Source: Acanthochlamys bracteata (taxonomy: Eukaryota; Streptophyta; Magnoliopsida; Pandanales; Velloziaceae). From it: a stretch of DNA of 64,000 nt. The notes beneath the pieces were generated by a model. That model saw only the letters and a list, made by a program, of their open reading frames with translations. It was not told where the DNA came from and made no database searches. Where the stretch lies: NCBI GenBank assembly GCA_019914995.1, contig CM034139.1:7480461-7544460 (forward strand). The letters run 5' to 3'. Within the stretch, counting starts at the first letter, position 1; every line of letters begins with the position of its first letter. Shown here piece after piece: positions 50,678-64,000 of the stretch. Made by a program: the position numbers and the translations under genes.

Positions 50678-51185
50678 TGAATTTGAATGAAGGTATTTAG
50701 ACAGCCTGTATAAAATCTTCCATTCTTTTTCTCTTCTGTTAGAAATCTCTGTGAATATGGTCGGCTGCAGGCAGAGGTTTATCTGCTCTGTCCCTATCGC
50801 TTCGGTAGGCAGAGAAACAACATAACTTGAATAACGAACCGACCGAAACGTACCGACTCGAACCGGCTTGTCGTCTTACAGATTTAGGCCTGGAGTTGGT
50901 ATTATGGGCCTTAAAATATGGGCCCACGTTTTCTGTAGTCTCCAGAACATTTGTGAAGCTTTGAGAAACAGTGAGAGACTTCTCCATTGAAGTAGAAACA
51001 ACAGGGTGCATCTAGAGCGGTGATGAGAAGATTAACCATTGCACATCTATAAATACTAGTTCATTCTTCATTCTTCAGCCATCCAAGAAAGCAGGAGACA
51101 TTCACAAAACACTACTTCCCACTTCATTTCCTCAATCAATCGATCTCTGTTATTTCCAAGATTTTGGTTCCAGCTGATTGAGAAG
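50678..51185. promoter_or_regulatory. Divergent promoter region, FLN1 / class I sHSP
   Basis: Two site II motifs, TGGGCC (50905-50910) and TGGGCCCA (50919-50926), lie nearer FLN1 and fit a plastid-biogenesis gene. TATAAATA (51048-51055) lies 131 bp before the sHSP start. GAA and TTC half-sites near 50940-50995 (ACTTCTCCATTGAAG) are imperfectly spaced heat-shock elements. Confidence 0.45.
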
Positions 51186-51647
51186 ATGTCGATCGTGAGG
51201 CGTAGCAACATCTTTGATCCGTTCTCTCTGGACCTCTGGGACCCGTTTGATGGTTTCTCCTTCAACGCTCTCTCTGCAGCTCCACGTTCCAACACCCTGA
51301 GCGAGACCTCTGCTTTCGCCAACGCTCGCATCGACTGGAAGGAAACTCCAGAGGCGCACGTCTTCAAGGCTGATCTTCCTGGAATGAAGAAGGAAGAAGT
51401 TAAAGTCGAAGTTGAAGACGGCAACGTGTTAAAGATTAGTGGAGAAAGGAACAAGGAGCAAGAAGAGAAGAACGACAAGTGGCACCGTGTGGAGCGAAGT
51501 AGCGGCAAGTTTCTGAGGAAGTTCAGGTTGCCGGAGAACGCTAAAGTCGAGCAAGTGAAGGCTTTCATGGAGAACGGCGTGCTCACCGTCACCGTTCCTA
51601 AGGAAGAAGTCAAGAAGCCTGAAGTCAAAGCCATCCAGATCAACTGA
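51186..51647 (+). CDS. HSP17: Cytosolic class I small heat-shock protein (~17.5 kDa)
   Basis: An intronless 153-aa ATP-independent holdase that binds unfolding proteins as 12-mers. The N-arm [20 protein letters not shown] is the class I signature. The alpha-crystallin domain runs from [20 protein letters not shown] to [13 protein letters not shown], with the RLPENAKV strand in between, and the tail ends with the I-x-I motif IQIN and a stop. It is very similar to residues 1-153 of the fused protein at 33991 on the same strand, so the two are recent paralogues. It sits head-to-head with FLN1. The TATA box and heat-shock half-sites upstream suggest heat induction. Confidence 0.96.
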   Translation: MSIVRRSNIFDPFSLDLWDPFDGFSFNALSAAPRSNTLSETSAFANARIDWKETPEAHVFKADLPGMKKEEVKVEVEDGNVLKISGERNKEQEEKNDKWHRVERSSGKFLRKFRLPENAKVEQVKAFMENGVLTVTVPKEEVKKPEVKAIQIN

Positions 51648-53093
51648 GCTAGCCATAAATCTTCACAAAAAAAGGGTTAATGATGCAATAATTAGAGTTG
51701 TGCTACTGAGAGTGTGTGATGATATGTAATGTACTTGTCATTGTTGTAGGGTGGCAGTGACCAATTTATGTTTGTGCTTGTGTTGTTTGAAGTTAGTGTT
51801 GTTACAATCTACTTCTTGGAATACCAGAATCTGGAGGTTACTTTATTGATCGGTACCTAAAGATTTCATTCCAACGTAATTGCGGAATTTGTGAAATGGC
51901 ATAAGAAGCATACATCTGTACCACACCTTCCTCACGTCGTCGTCGCATTCCTAAGTGACAACATGCGAGTGCGGAATATCCTCAAACAGCTCTCGTGCTG
52001 TAGGAGTCATCCCAAATATCGCAACAAGCCAACAAGCACTGTCTCATTTAACGCATCAATCAATCCTCCAGTTACACCCTTATGGAATTTTAATAACAAT
52101 ATCTGAGTCGAAAGCAGCGCAAGCCTTGACAAAAAAGGCGAGAACGGATAATTTTCCGGCAGCAGGCCTCCGTGGAGAAACACCATTGTACAATTGGATT
52201 GCTTCCGAGTGTTGTGGCTGTTGTCCATTTCTGATGCAACATTTCAGCATTGAATTGCATTGAATTAAGTTTGGGTTTGTAATTGAAATGAAGAGAGCAA
52301 GATCTGGCTTTCGAAAAGAAGAATTTATGAGATGGAGCGAGATACCGTTGGATGAAGGGATGAGTCCTGTGACGACGAGTCGTGAGTGTGTTTGCAGAAG
52401 ACGAGAGAGTTTTTTGCATGAACGTAATTAGATCACTCCAGTTGTTTCTTGTTCCTCTTCCTGTTGCTGTTGAGCTGAAGCGAAGGAAATGGCGCGAGCG
52501 CTCCTGCGACATTCGAAACTAGGGAGCAACAGCGCAGGTGTTGTAAAGATTGGGCTGTTAGTTGGATGCGGACCATACAGCTTGGGGGCTATTAGTTGGA
52601 TCCGGACCACAGAGTTTGGACTTCTAATTGGATCACGACCCACGTCAAAGGTATTGATTGGAATTTAGTGCCGTTTAATTCGTGTCGTGTTGTTAGAGAA
52701 GTGCACCAACCGTTCACACAATTTCCCACTACGATCAGATCATTCGCGCAGTCTTTAACTCCACTTCACTCAACACTTTCCAGTTTCCACACTGACGAGA
52801 GAAAAGTAGACGAGCTTTATCTGGTTCTTTCTTCTTTCTTGCCTATTTCTTAACGCTTTATTTATCTGCTGTCATAAGGAACACAATATTAATAAGCTCC
52901 TCAGCTGAAACTTAGGTAGCATTGTTAATCATCAAACGCATTAATTGCTGGTTTGTTCTTCTTCTCCTATGCAGTTTCGTTTCCTTTTTTTTTTTTTTTT
53001 TTGAAGGATTCAAAACGAAAGTCGTATTTTAAAGTTTTCTGTTACCACTAGATAATGTTTTTTTTTTTTTTTTGGTTGATTTTCAGCAAACCC
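51648..53093. other. Intergenic: sHSP 3' region, PPR relic, ceramidase leader
   Basis: Apart from a probable PPR relic near 51940-52275 (minus), no gene is recognised. Poly(T) runs at about 52986-53003 and 53058-53073, the second followed by GGTTGATTTTCAG nine bases before the ceramidase ATG, suggest a 5'-UTR intron acceptor at 53085. Confidence 0.5.
51940..52275 (-). pseudogene. Possible PPR-protein fragment (decayed)
   Basis: In one minus frame the sequence reads LKCCIRNGQQPQHSEAIQLY then, further on, VKACAAFDSD, echoing the N-G-x-x-x-E-A-x-x-L-Y and V-L-K-A-C-A patterns of plant pentatricopeptide proteins. After stops and a frame change, TARELFEDIPHSHVVT matches A-R-x-L-F-D-x-I-P-x-x-x-V-V-S. 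No intact domain remains. The resemblance is short and recalled from memory, so a chance match cannot be excluded. Confidence 0.35.
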
Positions 53094-56000
53094 ATGGAAG
53101 AATCGCAGAGATCAAAAATTGGAATCTGTTTCAAGATTTTTCTGTTTACAGTAGTTTTACTGGAATTCACAGTAAGAAGCAATGCAGGAACTGATTCGAC
53201 TTATATGATCGGAATGGGGAGCTACGATATTACCGGACCTGCAGCAGATGTGAACATGATGGGATACGCTAACGCCGAACAGATAGCTTCTGGAGTTCAT
53301 TTCAGGCTAAAAGCTCGAAGTTTTATTGTAGCTGAACCTGGTCTTACTGGAAAACGTGTGGCTTTTGTTAATCTTGATGCTTGCATGGCTTCTCAGCTTG
53401 TCACTATCAAAGTCCTTGAAAGATTGAAATCAAGGTTTCTTTCTTTCTTCTGAAAACTTTAAAAGTTTCTTTATCTCTTTCAAGTTGGCTCTTTTCAATT
53501 TCTTTGAAGCTCTTGTTAGCAGCGAACCCAATCAAATACAGAAATGTTTAACTTATGATTGATCAAATGTTCTTGTGTCCTCTTCAATTACTTTGATCTC
53601 AAAACCAAACTAAGTAAGCTTTCAAGGTCATATGGAACTTTATTTATGCGTAGTCCCTTAGAAGCATTCATGATTAGTACCTACATAGATCTCCTTAGAA
53701 GATAAGATAAAGAGCGTACGCTGTTCTGCTTTTGCAGATATGGTGACTTGTATAACGAGCAGAATGTGGCTATTAGTGGCATTCACACTCATGCTGGTCC
53801 TGGTGGTTACCTTCAGTATGTTGTCTATATTGTGACGTCTCTTGGATTTGTACCTCAGTCATTCTATGCTATTGTCGATGGAATTGAGAAAAGCATTGTA
53901 CAAGCTCATGAAAATCTGCATCTTGGGACAATCTTTGTGAACAAGGGTAAAGGAGATTATGCCATTTCACTCTACCTGTCTTCATTACATATACACAAAC
54001 TATTATAATCAGTTTCTTTTTCTTAGATTCTGCCTAATCCAATATGTTAATACCATGAGCATCTGGCTTCTCAACATTATAAAGCAAATCCCCTCGTGGA
54101 ACTTATGATAGTGATCCAAACATGAGTTCATTTTGACCACTTGTTTATCATTGGCTTTCTGCTTGTTCTATGTCTACCTGATTTCCAGATTGTTTATCCT
54201 TCACTGAGTGTTGGTTTGATTTTTTGATTCAAGGGGAGCTCATTGATGCTGGAATTAACCGCAGTCCTAGTGCTTATCTTAACAATCCTGCAAGTGAACG
54301 AAGCAAATATAAGTATGATGTTGATAAAGACATGACCTTGCTTAAGTTTGTAGATAAACAATGGGGCCCAATAGGAGCTTTTAACTGGTTTGCAACTCAT
54401 GGAACATCTATGAGCCGCACGAATTCCTTAGTAAGTGGAGATAATAAAGGGGCAGCTGCTCGTTTCATGGAGGATTGGTTTGACAAAAAAGCTTTCCCAC
54501 GAGGAGTTGGAGACATGGCTTATGAAGTATTGGACGTTGGCATCAAACGAAATGGATTTCCAAGAAGTGCTTCCGACATAATGCCCATAGTTCACGCAAA
54601 TGGTACTTTCTCATTGGGTTCTTAGTTACCTTATTACTACTGACGCTGATGGATCTGAACATTATTAGATATGAAATGAAATTTGTGGTTGTTGCAGGGG
54701 GACTAATCCATGCTGGCAAATATTCAGCAGATGAAATGTTACAGCAGCTCGCATACTCCTTCAAAGCTACTGGTGGAGAACAATTTACAATATCCAAAAG
54801 TACTAAAGCTCGTGTTCAGAGTTCGTCCCAGCAAGGCAACAAGGCCAAGTTTGTGTCTGCATTTTGTCAATCAAATTGTGGAGACGTCAGTCCCAATGTG
54901 CTTGGAGCATTCTGTATGGACACTGGACTCCCATGTGATTTCAATCACAGTACTTGTAATGGGAAAAACGAGCTTTGCTATGGACGCGGACCAGGGTATC
55001 AAGAGAGTTTCTTACCTTGTTTTATCTCTAAGTACTTCTTATACACATCATAATGATAAAAGATACTTCATGATTTCCTTTTCCAGATACCCTGATGAGT
55101 TTGAGAGCACTCGGATCATCGGGGACCGACAATTTAGGAAAGCCTCTGATCTCTTCAACACTGCATCTGAGCAAATTAAAGGCAAAGTTGATTATCGCCA
55201 TACTTTCTTAGATCTCTCACAACTGGAGGTCTCAATTCCTAGAAATGGTGGGAATCAGACGGTTAGGACATGCCCCGCAGCTATGGGGTTTGCTTTTGCT
55301 GCAGGTACTACAGATGGCCCTGGGGCTTTTGATTTTAAACAAGGGGATGACAAGGTCAGTTTCATTAAGAAGGAGTTTTAACCCTTTCAGAAGTTTGAAC
55401 AATGCTAAGTTCTAGTAATAATGATCGTATGGATATCAGGGTAATCCCTTTTGGAAATTAGTAAGGAACCTGATAAAAGCACCTGGAAAGGAGCAAGTGG
55501 ATTGTCAGTATCCGAAGCCCATATTACTTGATACTGGTGAAATGAAAGTACCATATGATTGGGCAGTAAGTGACTTGTTTATTTCTTCATTCAAATTTCT
55601 ACAATGTCAGTCTTTTTAAAGCTCTTTTTCACTTATAGTCATCACTGGTTATTGACTTTGCTTTTGTGTAAAGAAGGAGAAAGTTCCTGAATTGCACTGT
55701 ATTGCACTTGACGTTTTGCTTTACTGATAACTTTGCAAATCTTTTCTGTCTGCAGCCTTCAATTTTACCAATTCAGATGATTAGAATAGGGCAGGTGGTC
55801 ATCCTTTGTGTACCCGGAGGTGCGGAAGAATTTTTATTCAGTTGGATTTTCACCTTTATCACCAGCAAGTTTACATGTGTACCAGTTTCTAATTTCTGTT
55901 TTCATCACAGAATTCACAACAATGGCTGGGAGGCGACTCCGTGAAGCTGTGCAATCGGTACTCGCTTCTAACAGCAATGGAGAATTCAACAGCAATGTAC

Positions 56001-56717
56001 ATGTTGTTATTGCTGGCTTGACAAATTCTTATGCTCAGTATGTTACAACCTTTGAGGAGTACCAGGTTCAAAGATATGAGGTTAGTTTTGATCAAGAACT
56101 TGAGTTTCATATGAACAAATTTGTGCCTAAGTTTCAAAGTAGCTTTCATGGACTGATTATCTTCTCAGGGTGCTTCCACATTATATGGCCCCCATACGCT
56201 GAGTGCCTATATCCAGGAATTCGAGAAGCTTGCAGCTGCCCTTGTTAGTGGCCAGAACGTTCCATTAGGCCCGCAACCCCCGGATCTCCTAAGCAAGCAG
56301 ATCAGCTTAATCCCTCCAGTGGTCATGGACTCGACTCCTGTAGGAGTTAATTTTGGTGACATGAGCAGAGACGTCCCAGCAAACTCAACATTCAAGCATG
56401 GGGAAATGGTAACAGCAATTTTCTGGTCTGCTTGTCCTAGGAACGATCTCATGACGGAGGGCACCTTCGCACTGGTGGAGTTATTAAATAGCACAAAGAC
56501 TTGGGTTCCAGCTTACGATGATGATGATTTCTGTTTAAAGTTCAAATGGTCCAGGCCGTCAAAACTTAGTTCGCTTAGTTTCGCAACTATAGAGTGGAGG
56601 ATTCCTGAAACAGCTATATCAGGCGTGTATAGGTTGAAGCATTTCGGTTCAGCAAAGAGTTTACTGGGATCCATTAACCATTTTGCTGGCGCTTCTCGTG
56701 CTTTCGTTGTGTTGTAG
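53094..56717 (+). CDS. NCER: Neutral ceramidase
   Basis: Hydrolyses ceramide to sphingoid base and fatty acid in the secretory pathway or at the membrane. Exons: 53094-53434, 53738-53946, 54234-54602, 54698-54995, 55087-55354, 55440-55565, 55756-55819, 55911-56080, 56169-56717 (797 aa, full length). A signal anchor (FLFTVVLLEFTV) precedes the catalytic domain. Family blocks are MGSYDITGPAADVNMMGYAN, the zinc-site HTHAGPGGYLQY, NWFATHGTSMS, and FCQSNCGDVSPN, which carries the nucleophilic serine. Further matches are GQVVILCVPGEFTTMAGRRL across an exon junction and the C-terminal beta-sandwich domain. It is the second ceramide-metabolism gene in the window. Confidence 0.94.
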
Positions 56718-57093
56718 ATAAAACAGCTACCTACCAATACTTGTATACGTGCTAAAACATATATACAATTGCCCAATGCATGCAACAAACATACTGTATG
56801 TATCTTCTTGTCTGATATGGTTTCAAAACTTCTAATACTGTTTGTAGTTGCAAACTATTGGATCGGTCTGGTTACCCTTAAACTCGAATCCGATGTTTTT
56901 TATCCCCCTAGATATCTTATAAACTAATGCAACCGGATCGGGTTTGGTTATCGGGTACTCGGGTTACCGGGTACCCGTTCACTTATTTTGTTCGTATTGT
57001 ATGTATATCAAGATTTTTTCAGCTTCGTTTTTCTGGTAATCTATCGATCGAGCAAGGGAGCGAGCGAGAGAAAGCCATCAGCAATCGGCGAAG
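56718..57093. other. Intergenic: ceramidase 3' region and enolase promoter
   Basis: A patch at 56936-56982 is rich in GGGTACYCG-type words (TCGGGTACTCGGG, CCGGGTACCCG), a composition often left by small transposons in plant promoters. No gene is present. Confidence 0.45.
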
Positions 57094-60693
<3,600 letters not shown>

Positions 60694-61500
60694 ACTTTTT
60701 GATGGTGCTTTTATTCTTTGGATGTGCTCAAGCCAGTTTGAATATGAATAGCTTCTTTTAGTTTCGTGCATTTTGTACACAAATTCAGAACTACATTTCA
60801 TTCTTCTGGCATGTGCTTAGGAAGTTGTTGGAGTTGATTTTGGAATGAATGGAAGATGGGCTTATGATAGTTGTGGAAGATTGGAAGGGACATGATCATA
60901 CCAATATACTAAGCCATGGAGTTTCAGCTTCAAATTATACAAAATATACTGATTGGTTGCTTTACTAGTTAAATGTCTGAGAATGGTCTGCATCCAGAAT
61001 TGAGTTATGCTTATGTTTGTGAGATGCGGAGACCATTTTGAGTGTGTTTGGTATGAATACAAAATGTAGCATGCTATTAATGTAATCTCAAGTTTATGTT
61101 AGGAAGCTTGGCGTGATAAGAGAAAGCCATGGGAATAGATCTAGAAAATCTGAGCTTTGTTATATATTTTTTCTTTGAATTTCGAATTATTTCATACTTC
61201 TGGTTTGTCGCATCCATTTCCATTGAAGATTATGCTTGGTTTCTTGATGATGTAGTATTCTTATGTAAAGGTTGTTTCCATACAATTCGTGTCAAGACTT
61301 GTTAGTTGTTTGTTATACGCGTATGTTGATTGTCATGCGTGTACGAAACCTACTATTGTACATTGTTGGACAGCTATACGTGAAGTAAAGAAAGCATCAA
61401 TAATCTGTACTATTAGCAAACAAAACCAAAAATAAAAGTTAAATAATTTTTTTATGAAAAGGGAAAAAAAATTGCTCAAAATTAATCGGAAGCCACTCTT
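60694..61500. other. Intergenic: enolase 3' region
   Basis: Probable 3' UTR and spacer up to the tRNA gene. No other feature is recognised. Confidence 0.55.
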
Positions 61501-61572
61501 TATCAGAGCCAGGTTTCGATCCTGGGACCTGTGGGTTATGGGCCCACCACGCTTCCGCTGCGCCACTCTGAT
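61501..61572 (-). tRNA. tRNA-iMet: Initiator tRNA-Met (CAU)
   Basis: On the minus strand the 72-nt gene starts ATCAGAGTGGCGCAGCGGAA and ends GAAACCTGGCTCTGATA. The acceptor stem pairs ATCAGAG with CTCTGAT and the anticodon CAT is at 61540-61538 in the loop of the GTGGG/CCCAC stem. The anticodon-stem G-C pairs and the AUCAGAG acceptor stem are typical of plant cytosolic initiator tRNA. The CCA is not encoded, as normal for a nuclear gene. A short T-rich run for Pol III termination would be the TTTTT cluster on the minus strand beyond the 3' end (AAAA tracts near 61459-61471 on +). Confidence 0.95.
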
Positions 61573-62003
61573 TTGTTGATTGGAGAAGCAAGCACTATCT
61601 TAATTCAAAATATTTTTGTGTATTACATATTTTATTATTTTTAAAATTAAAAATTAAAAATTATTTTAAAAATAAATTTTTTTTTTTATTTTATAAAAAT
61701 TTTATTTCAAAAATAATCCAAAACGGTGTTTAACGTTTACTCGCAGCATCACAACCAATCATCATTCATGGCATGGCATCTAGAAGAAGCACAAGAACAC
61801 CAAATTCAGTTTCAATTCAATACTGCAATTTTTAGTAGTAAAACAACAGCAACCAACTCAAATCAATCATCATTCATTCTCTCTCTCTCTCTCTCTCTAT
61901 CTCTTCTCAATCTCAGGCATTAAGTCCAAACAACCAGAATCATCAAAGTGGAATGAAACTTTGTTCTGGGTAACAGGAAGCGATCATCCTTGTTCATTGA
62001 TCA
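61573..62003. other. Intergenic: AT-rich spacer and UCP leader
   Basis: An A/T-only block at about 61610-61715 looks like decayed MITE or spacer DNA. A CT repeat follows in the probable 5' UTR of the uncoupling-protein gene. Confidence 0.5.
61879..61898. repeat. (CT)n microsatellite in the UCP 5' leader
   Basis: A pyrimidine CT run about 105 bp upstream of the start codon. Such CT tracts are common in plant 5' UTRs and core promoters. Confidence 0.85.
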
Positions 62004-64000
62004 ATGGGTGCAGACCGCCAGAGTCCCAGAACTGATATTTCTTTCGGCGGGCAGTTCGCTAGCAGCGCCGTCGCCGCCTGTTTTGCTGAGGTTCGAATGC
62101 CTTTAATTTAGTTCTCGATTTTCTTCTTAGTTCTTCAATGTTTATATCCTTAAGGTAGACTCAATTCTGATCTTTTAGTTTGAATGGCAATGTTCGTTCT
62201 TGGAAGATATATGTACATGTATGTATATATATATTTTGGGATAATCCGTTCTTGGTAGAATTAATAATGTAAAATCAAAGAAGTTGAGATTTTATTTGAA
62301 GTATATAGGTTGAGTTTCTAAACATGCATAGATATTCAGTTCTGCACCATCCCTTTGGACACTGCAAAAGTCAGGCTTCAATTGCAAAAGAAGGCTCTTG
62401 GATCAAGCGAATTGCCTAAATACAGGGGAATGCTAGGAACTGTTGCCACGATTGCTAGAGAAGAGGGATTAGTGGCACTTTGGAAGGGTATTGTGCCGGG
62501 AATTCACCGACAATGTCTTTTTGGTGGTCTGAGGATTGGGATGTACGAACCGGTAGCTCGCTTGTTCCTCCGATAGTTGGGAATTTGATTGAGTAGCTTA
62601 ATTACCGACAGAAGTGACCCCTAATGTTTGGTTGTAGGTGAAGTCATTCTATGTTGGAAAGGATTTTGTTGGTGATATTCCGTTGTCCAAGAAAATTCTT
62701 GCGGGACTTACCACTGGTGGGCATTCCCATGTGGCACAAGAGGAAGTTATCCTCGAGATTAATACTAGACTTTAAGCTACTTGTCTCGTTTTACGCAAAC
62801 TTAGTTTTATGGTCACTGATGAATCAGGTGCAATAGCCATTACAGTGGCTAATCCAACTGATCTAGTGAAAGTAAGACTGCAATCTGAAGGGAAACTTCC
62901 ACCTGGTGTACCAAGACGTTATTCTGGAGCTTTGAATGCTTATTCCACAATAGTTCAACAGGTTGGAATTCAAAGAATCAACCAAACTTCTTTTGTACTC
63001 AAGCTCGGATTAACCGAGAATATTTTCTAGGAAGGACTCGGTGCTCTATGGACTGGGCTTGGTCCAAATATTGCTCGCAATGCTATCATAAATGCTGCTG
63101 AGCTAGCCAGCTATGATCAAGTGAAGCAGGTTGCAATCCTTGCGCTTATCTTCTTAGCTTCTGTGTTTGTAACATTCCTAGCTTCTATTAACCTCATGTA
63201 TAACTGTTGCAGACAATACTGAAGATACCTGGATTTTCAGATAATATGTTTACTCACCTGTTATCTGGACTTGGGGCTGGTTTCTTTGCTGTCTGTATTG
63301 GTTCTCCAGTGGATGTTGTAAGAACATACTCCGTTCGCATTCTTGTAAAGCAGTTGATGTACTTTTATCCGTGCAACGGACGTATCTAAATATTTCACTT
63401 CCTGTAGGTGTCAGTGTTGGGATAGATGACGTTAGACCTCTGATTATCTATGTAGAATATCCTTATCTACGTCTTCAAACGTTTTTTATGCTACCATTAT
63501 TAAGAAATTTCTTTGATTTGTTCCAGGTAAAATCAAGAATGATGGGAGATTCTGCGTACAAAAGCACTTTGAACTGTTTTGTCCAAACCTTAAAAAATGA
63601 TGTAAGCTACTCTTAGCAAAACATTCTCGAGATAGGGTGACAAACACCAATTTTTGCTTCACGTTTATGCAGAACAAATACATCCTCTTTAACGTCGTTG
63701 CAGCAATTTTATAACTTAAATTGCACTTACCAGGCCGTCACAAGCTCTTGCTATTTGTATCGATATTTATTGAGTGCCATATGTATTATCATCTTGGTGT
63801 TTCTCTGTTGCTTGCTTGGTTTTCAATACAATGCATGGATATGCTTGCATTGAATTTGTTCTTATATTCTTCTTGTTTTGAAATTTTATTCATGCATTCC
63901 ATCAACTAGCTTTAATAAGACTAGTTTCTGCAGGGACCTTTTGCTTTCTACAAAGGTTTTCTCCCAAATTTTGGGCGACTTGGATCATGGAACGTGATTA
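62004..64000 (+). CDS. UCP1: Mitochondrial uncoupling protein (PUMP/UCP1), 3' partial
   Basis: An inner-membrane carrier that dissipates the proton gradient or exchanges dicarboxylates/amino acids. Exons: 62004-62090, 62340-62552, 62638-62716, 62828-62961, 63031-63129, 63213-63317, 63527-63601 and 63934 onward; 286 codons lie in the window and the end is beyond it. The three mitochondrial-carrier signatures P-x-[DE]-x-x-[KR] are visible: [20 protein letters not shown] and PVDVVKSRMM. The start reads [20 protein letters not shown]. Other UCP marks are [20 protein letters not shown] and [18 protein letters not shown]. The last codons shown (SWNVI) normally precede the final helix and F-L-T-L-E-Q-A-K. 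Confidence 0.93.

Overview
This is plant nuclear DNA, almost certainly from a core eudicot. Genes are split by many short AT-rich GT-AG introns, and the families are plant-specific: inositolphosphorylceramide synthase, brassinosteroid-signalling kinase (BSK), laccases, a PAR1-type protein, a chloroplast fructokinase-like protein, class I small heat-shock proteins and a proline transporter. Intergenic DNA is AT-rich and carries small transposon relics. All gene models were joined by hand from splice signals and protein similarity recalled from memory. Exon lengths were checked for reading-frame closure; no alignment or database search was run.

Layout: the window opens inside an inositolphosphorylceramide synthase gene (+, 5' truncated). 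Then come a BSK pseudokinase (+, 4.9-8.9 kb), the mitochondrial chaperone TIM10 (-, 9.3-10.8 kb), a RING-CH E3 ligase-like protein (-, 11.7-14.2 kb) and a decayed R2R3-MYB pseudogene (-, 16.0-17.8 kb). After a gene-poor stretch there is a tandem laccase pair (+, 21.2-27.3 kb), a short non-autonomous hAT-like element, a PAR1-family secreted protein (-) and a LisH-motif nuclear-type protein (-). Next are a small heat-shock protein fused to a LEA-type tail (+, 34.0-34.9 kb), a kinase-less L-type lectin membrane protein (+), a proline/betaine transporter (+), a divergent RPL35A / SSUH2-like pair (43.5-46.9 kb), FLN1 (-), an ordinary class I small heat-shock protein (+), a PPR relic, neutral ceramidase (+), an ENO3-type enolase (+), an initiator tRNA-Met gene (-) and the start of a mitochondrial uncoupling protein gene (+, runs off the end).

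Most genes look like independent housekeeping or stress genes. Loose functional themes are ceramide metabolism (synthase at the start, ceramidase at 53-57 kb), two related small heat-shock genes 17 kb apart, and nuclear genes for organelle proteins (TIM10, FLN1, UCP), some with TGGGCC/T promoter motifs.

The observations most worth checking are: the sHSP-LEA fusion gene; an enolase whose general-acid glutamate (G-D-E-G-G motif) is valine while the metal ligands remain; three GC-AG introns, one of which decides the C-terminus of TIM10; the multiply broken MYB pseudogene; precise loss of one intron in one laccase copy; a 22-bp perfect palindrome around the TATA box of the second laccase; and nested mobile-element relics inside the FLN1 intron.
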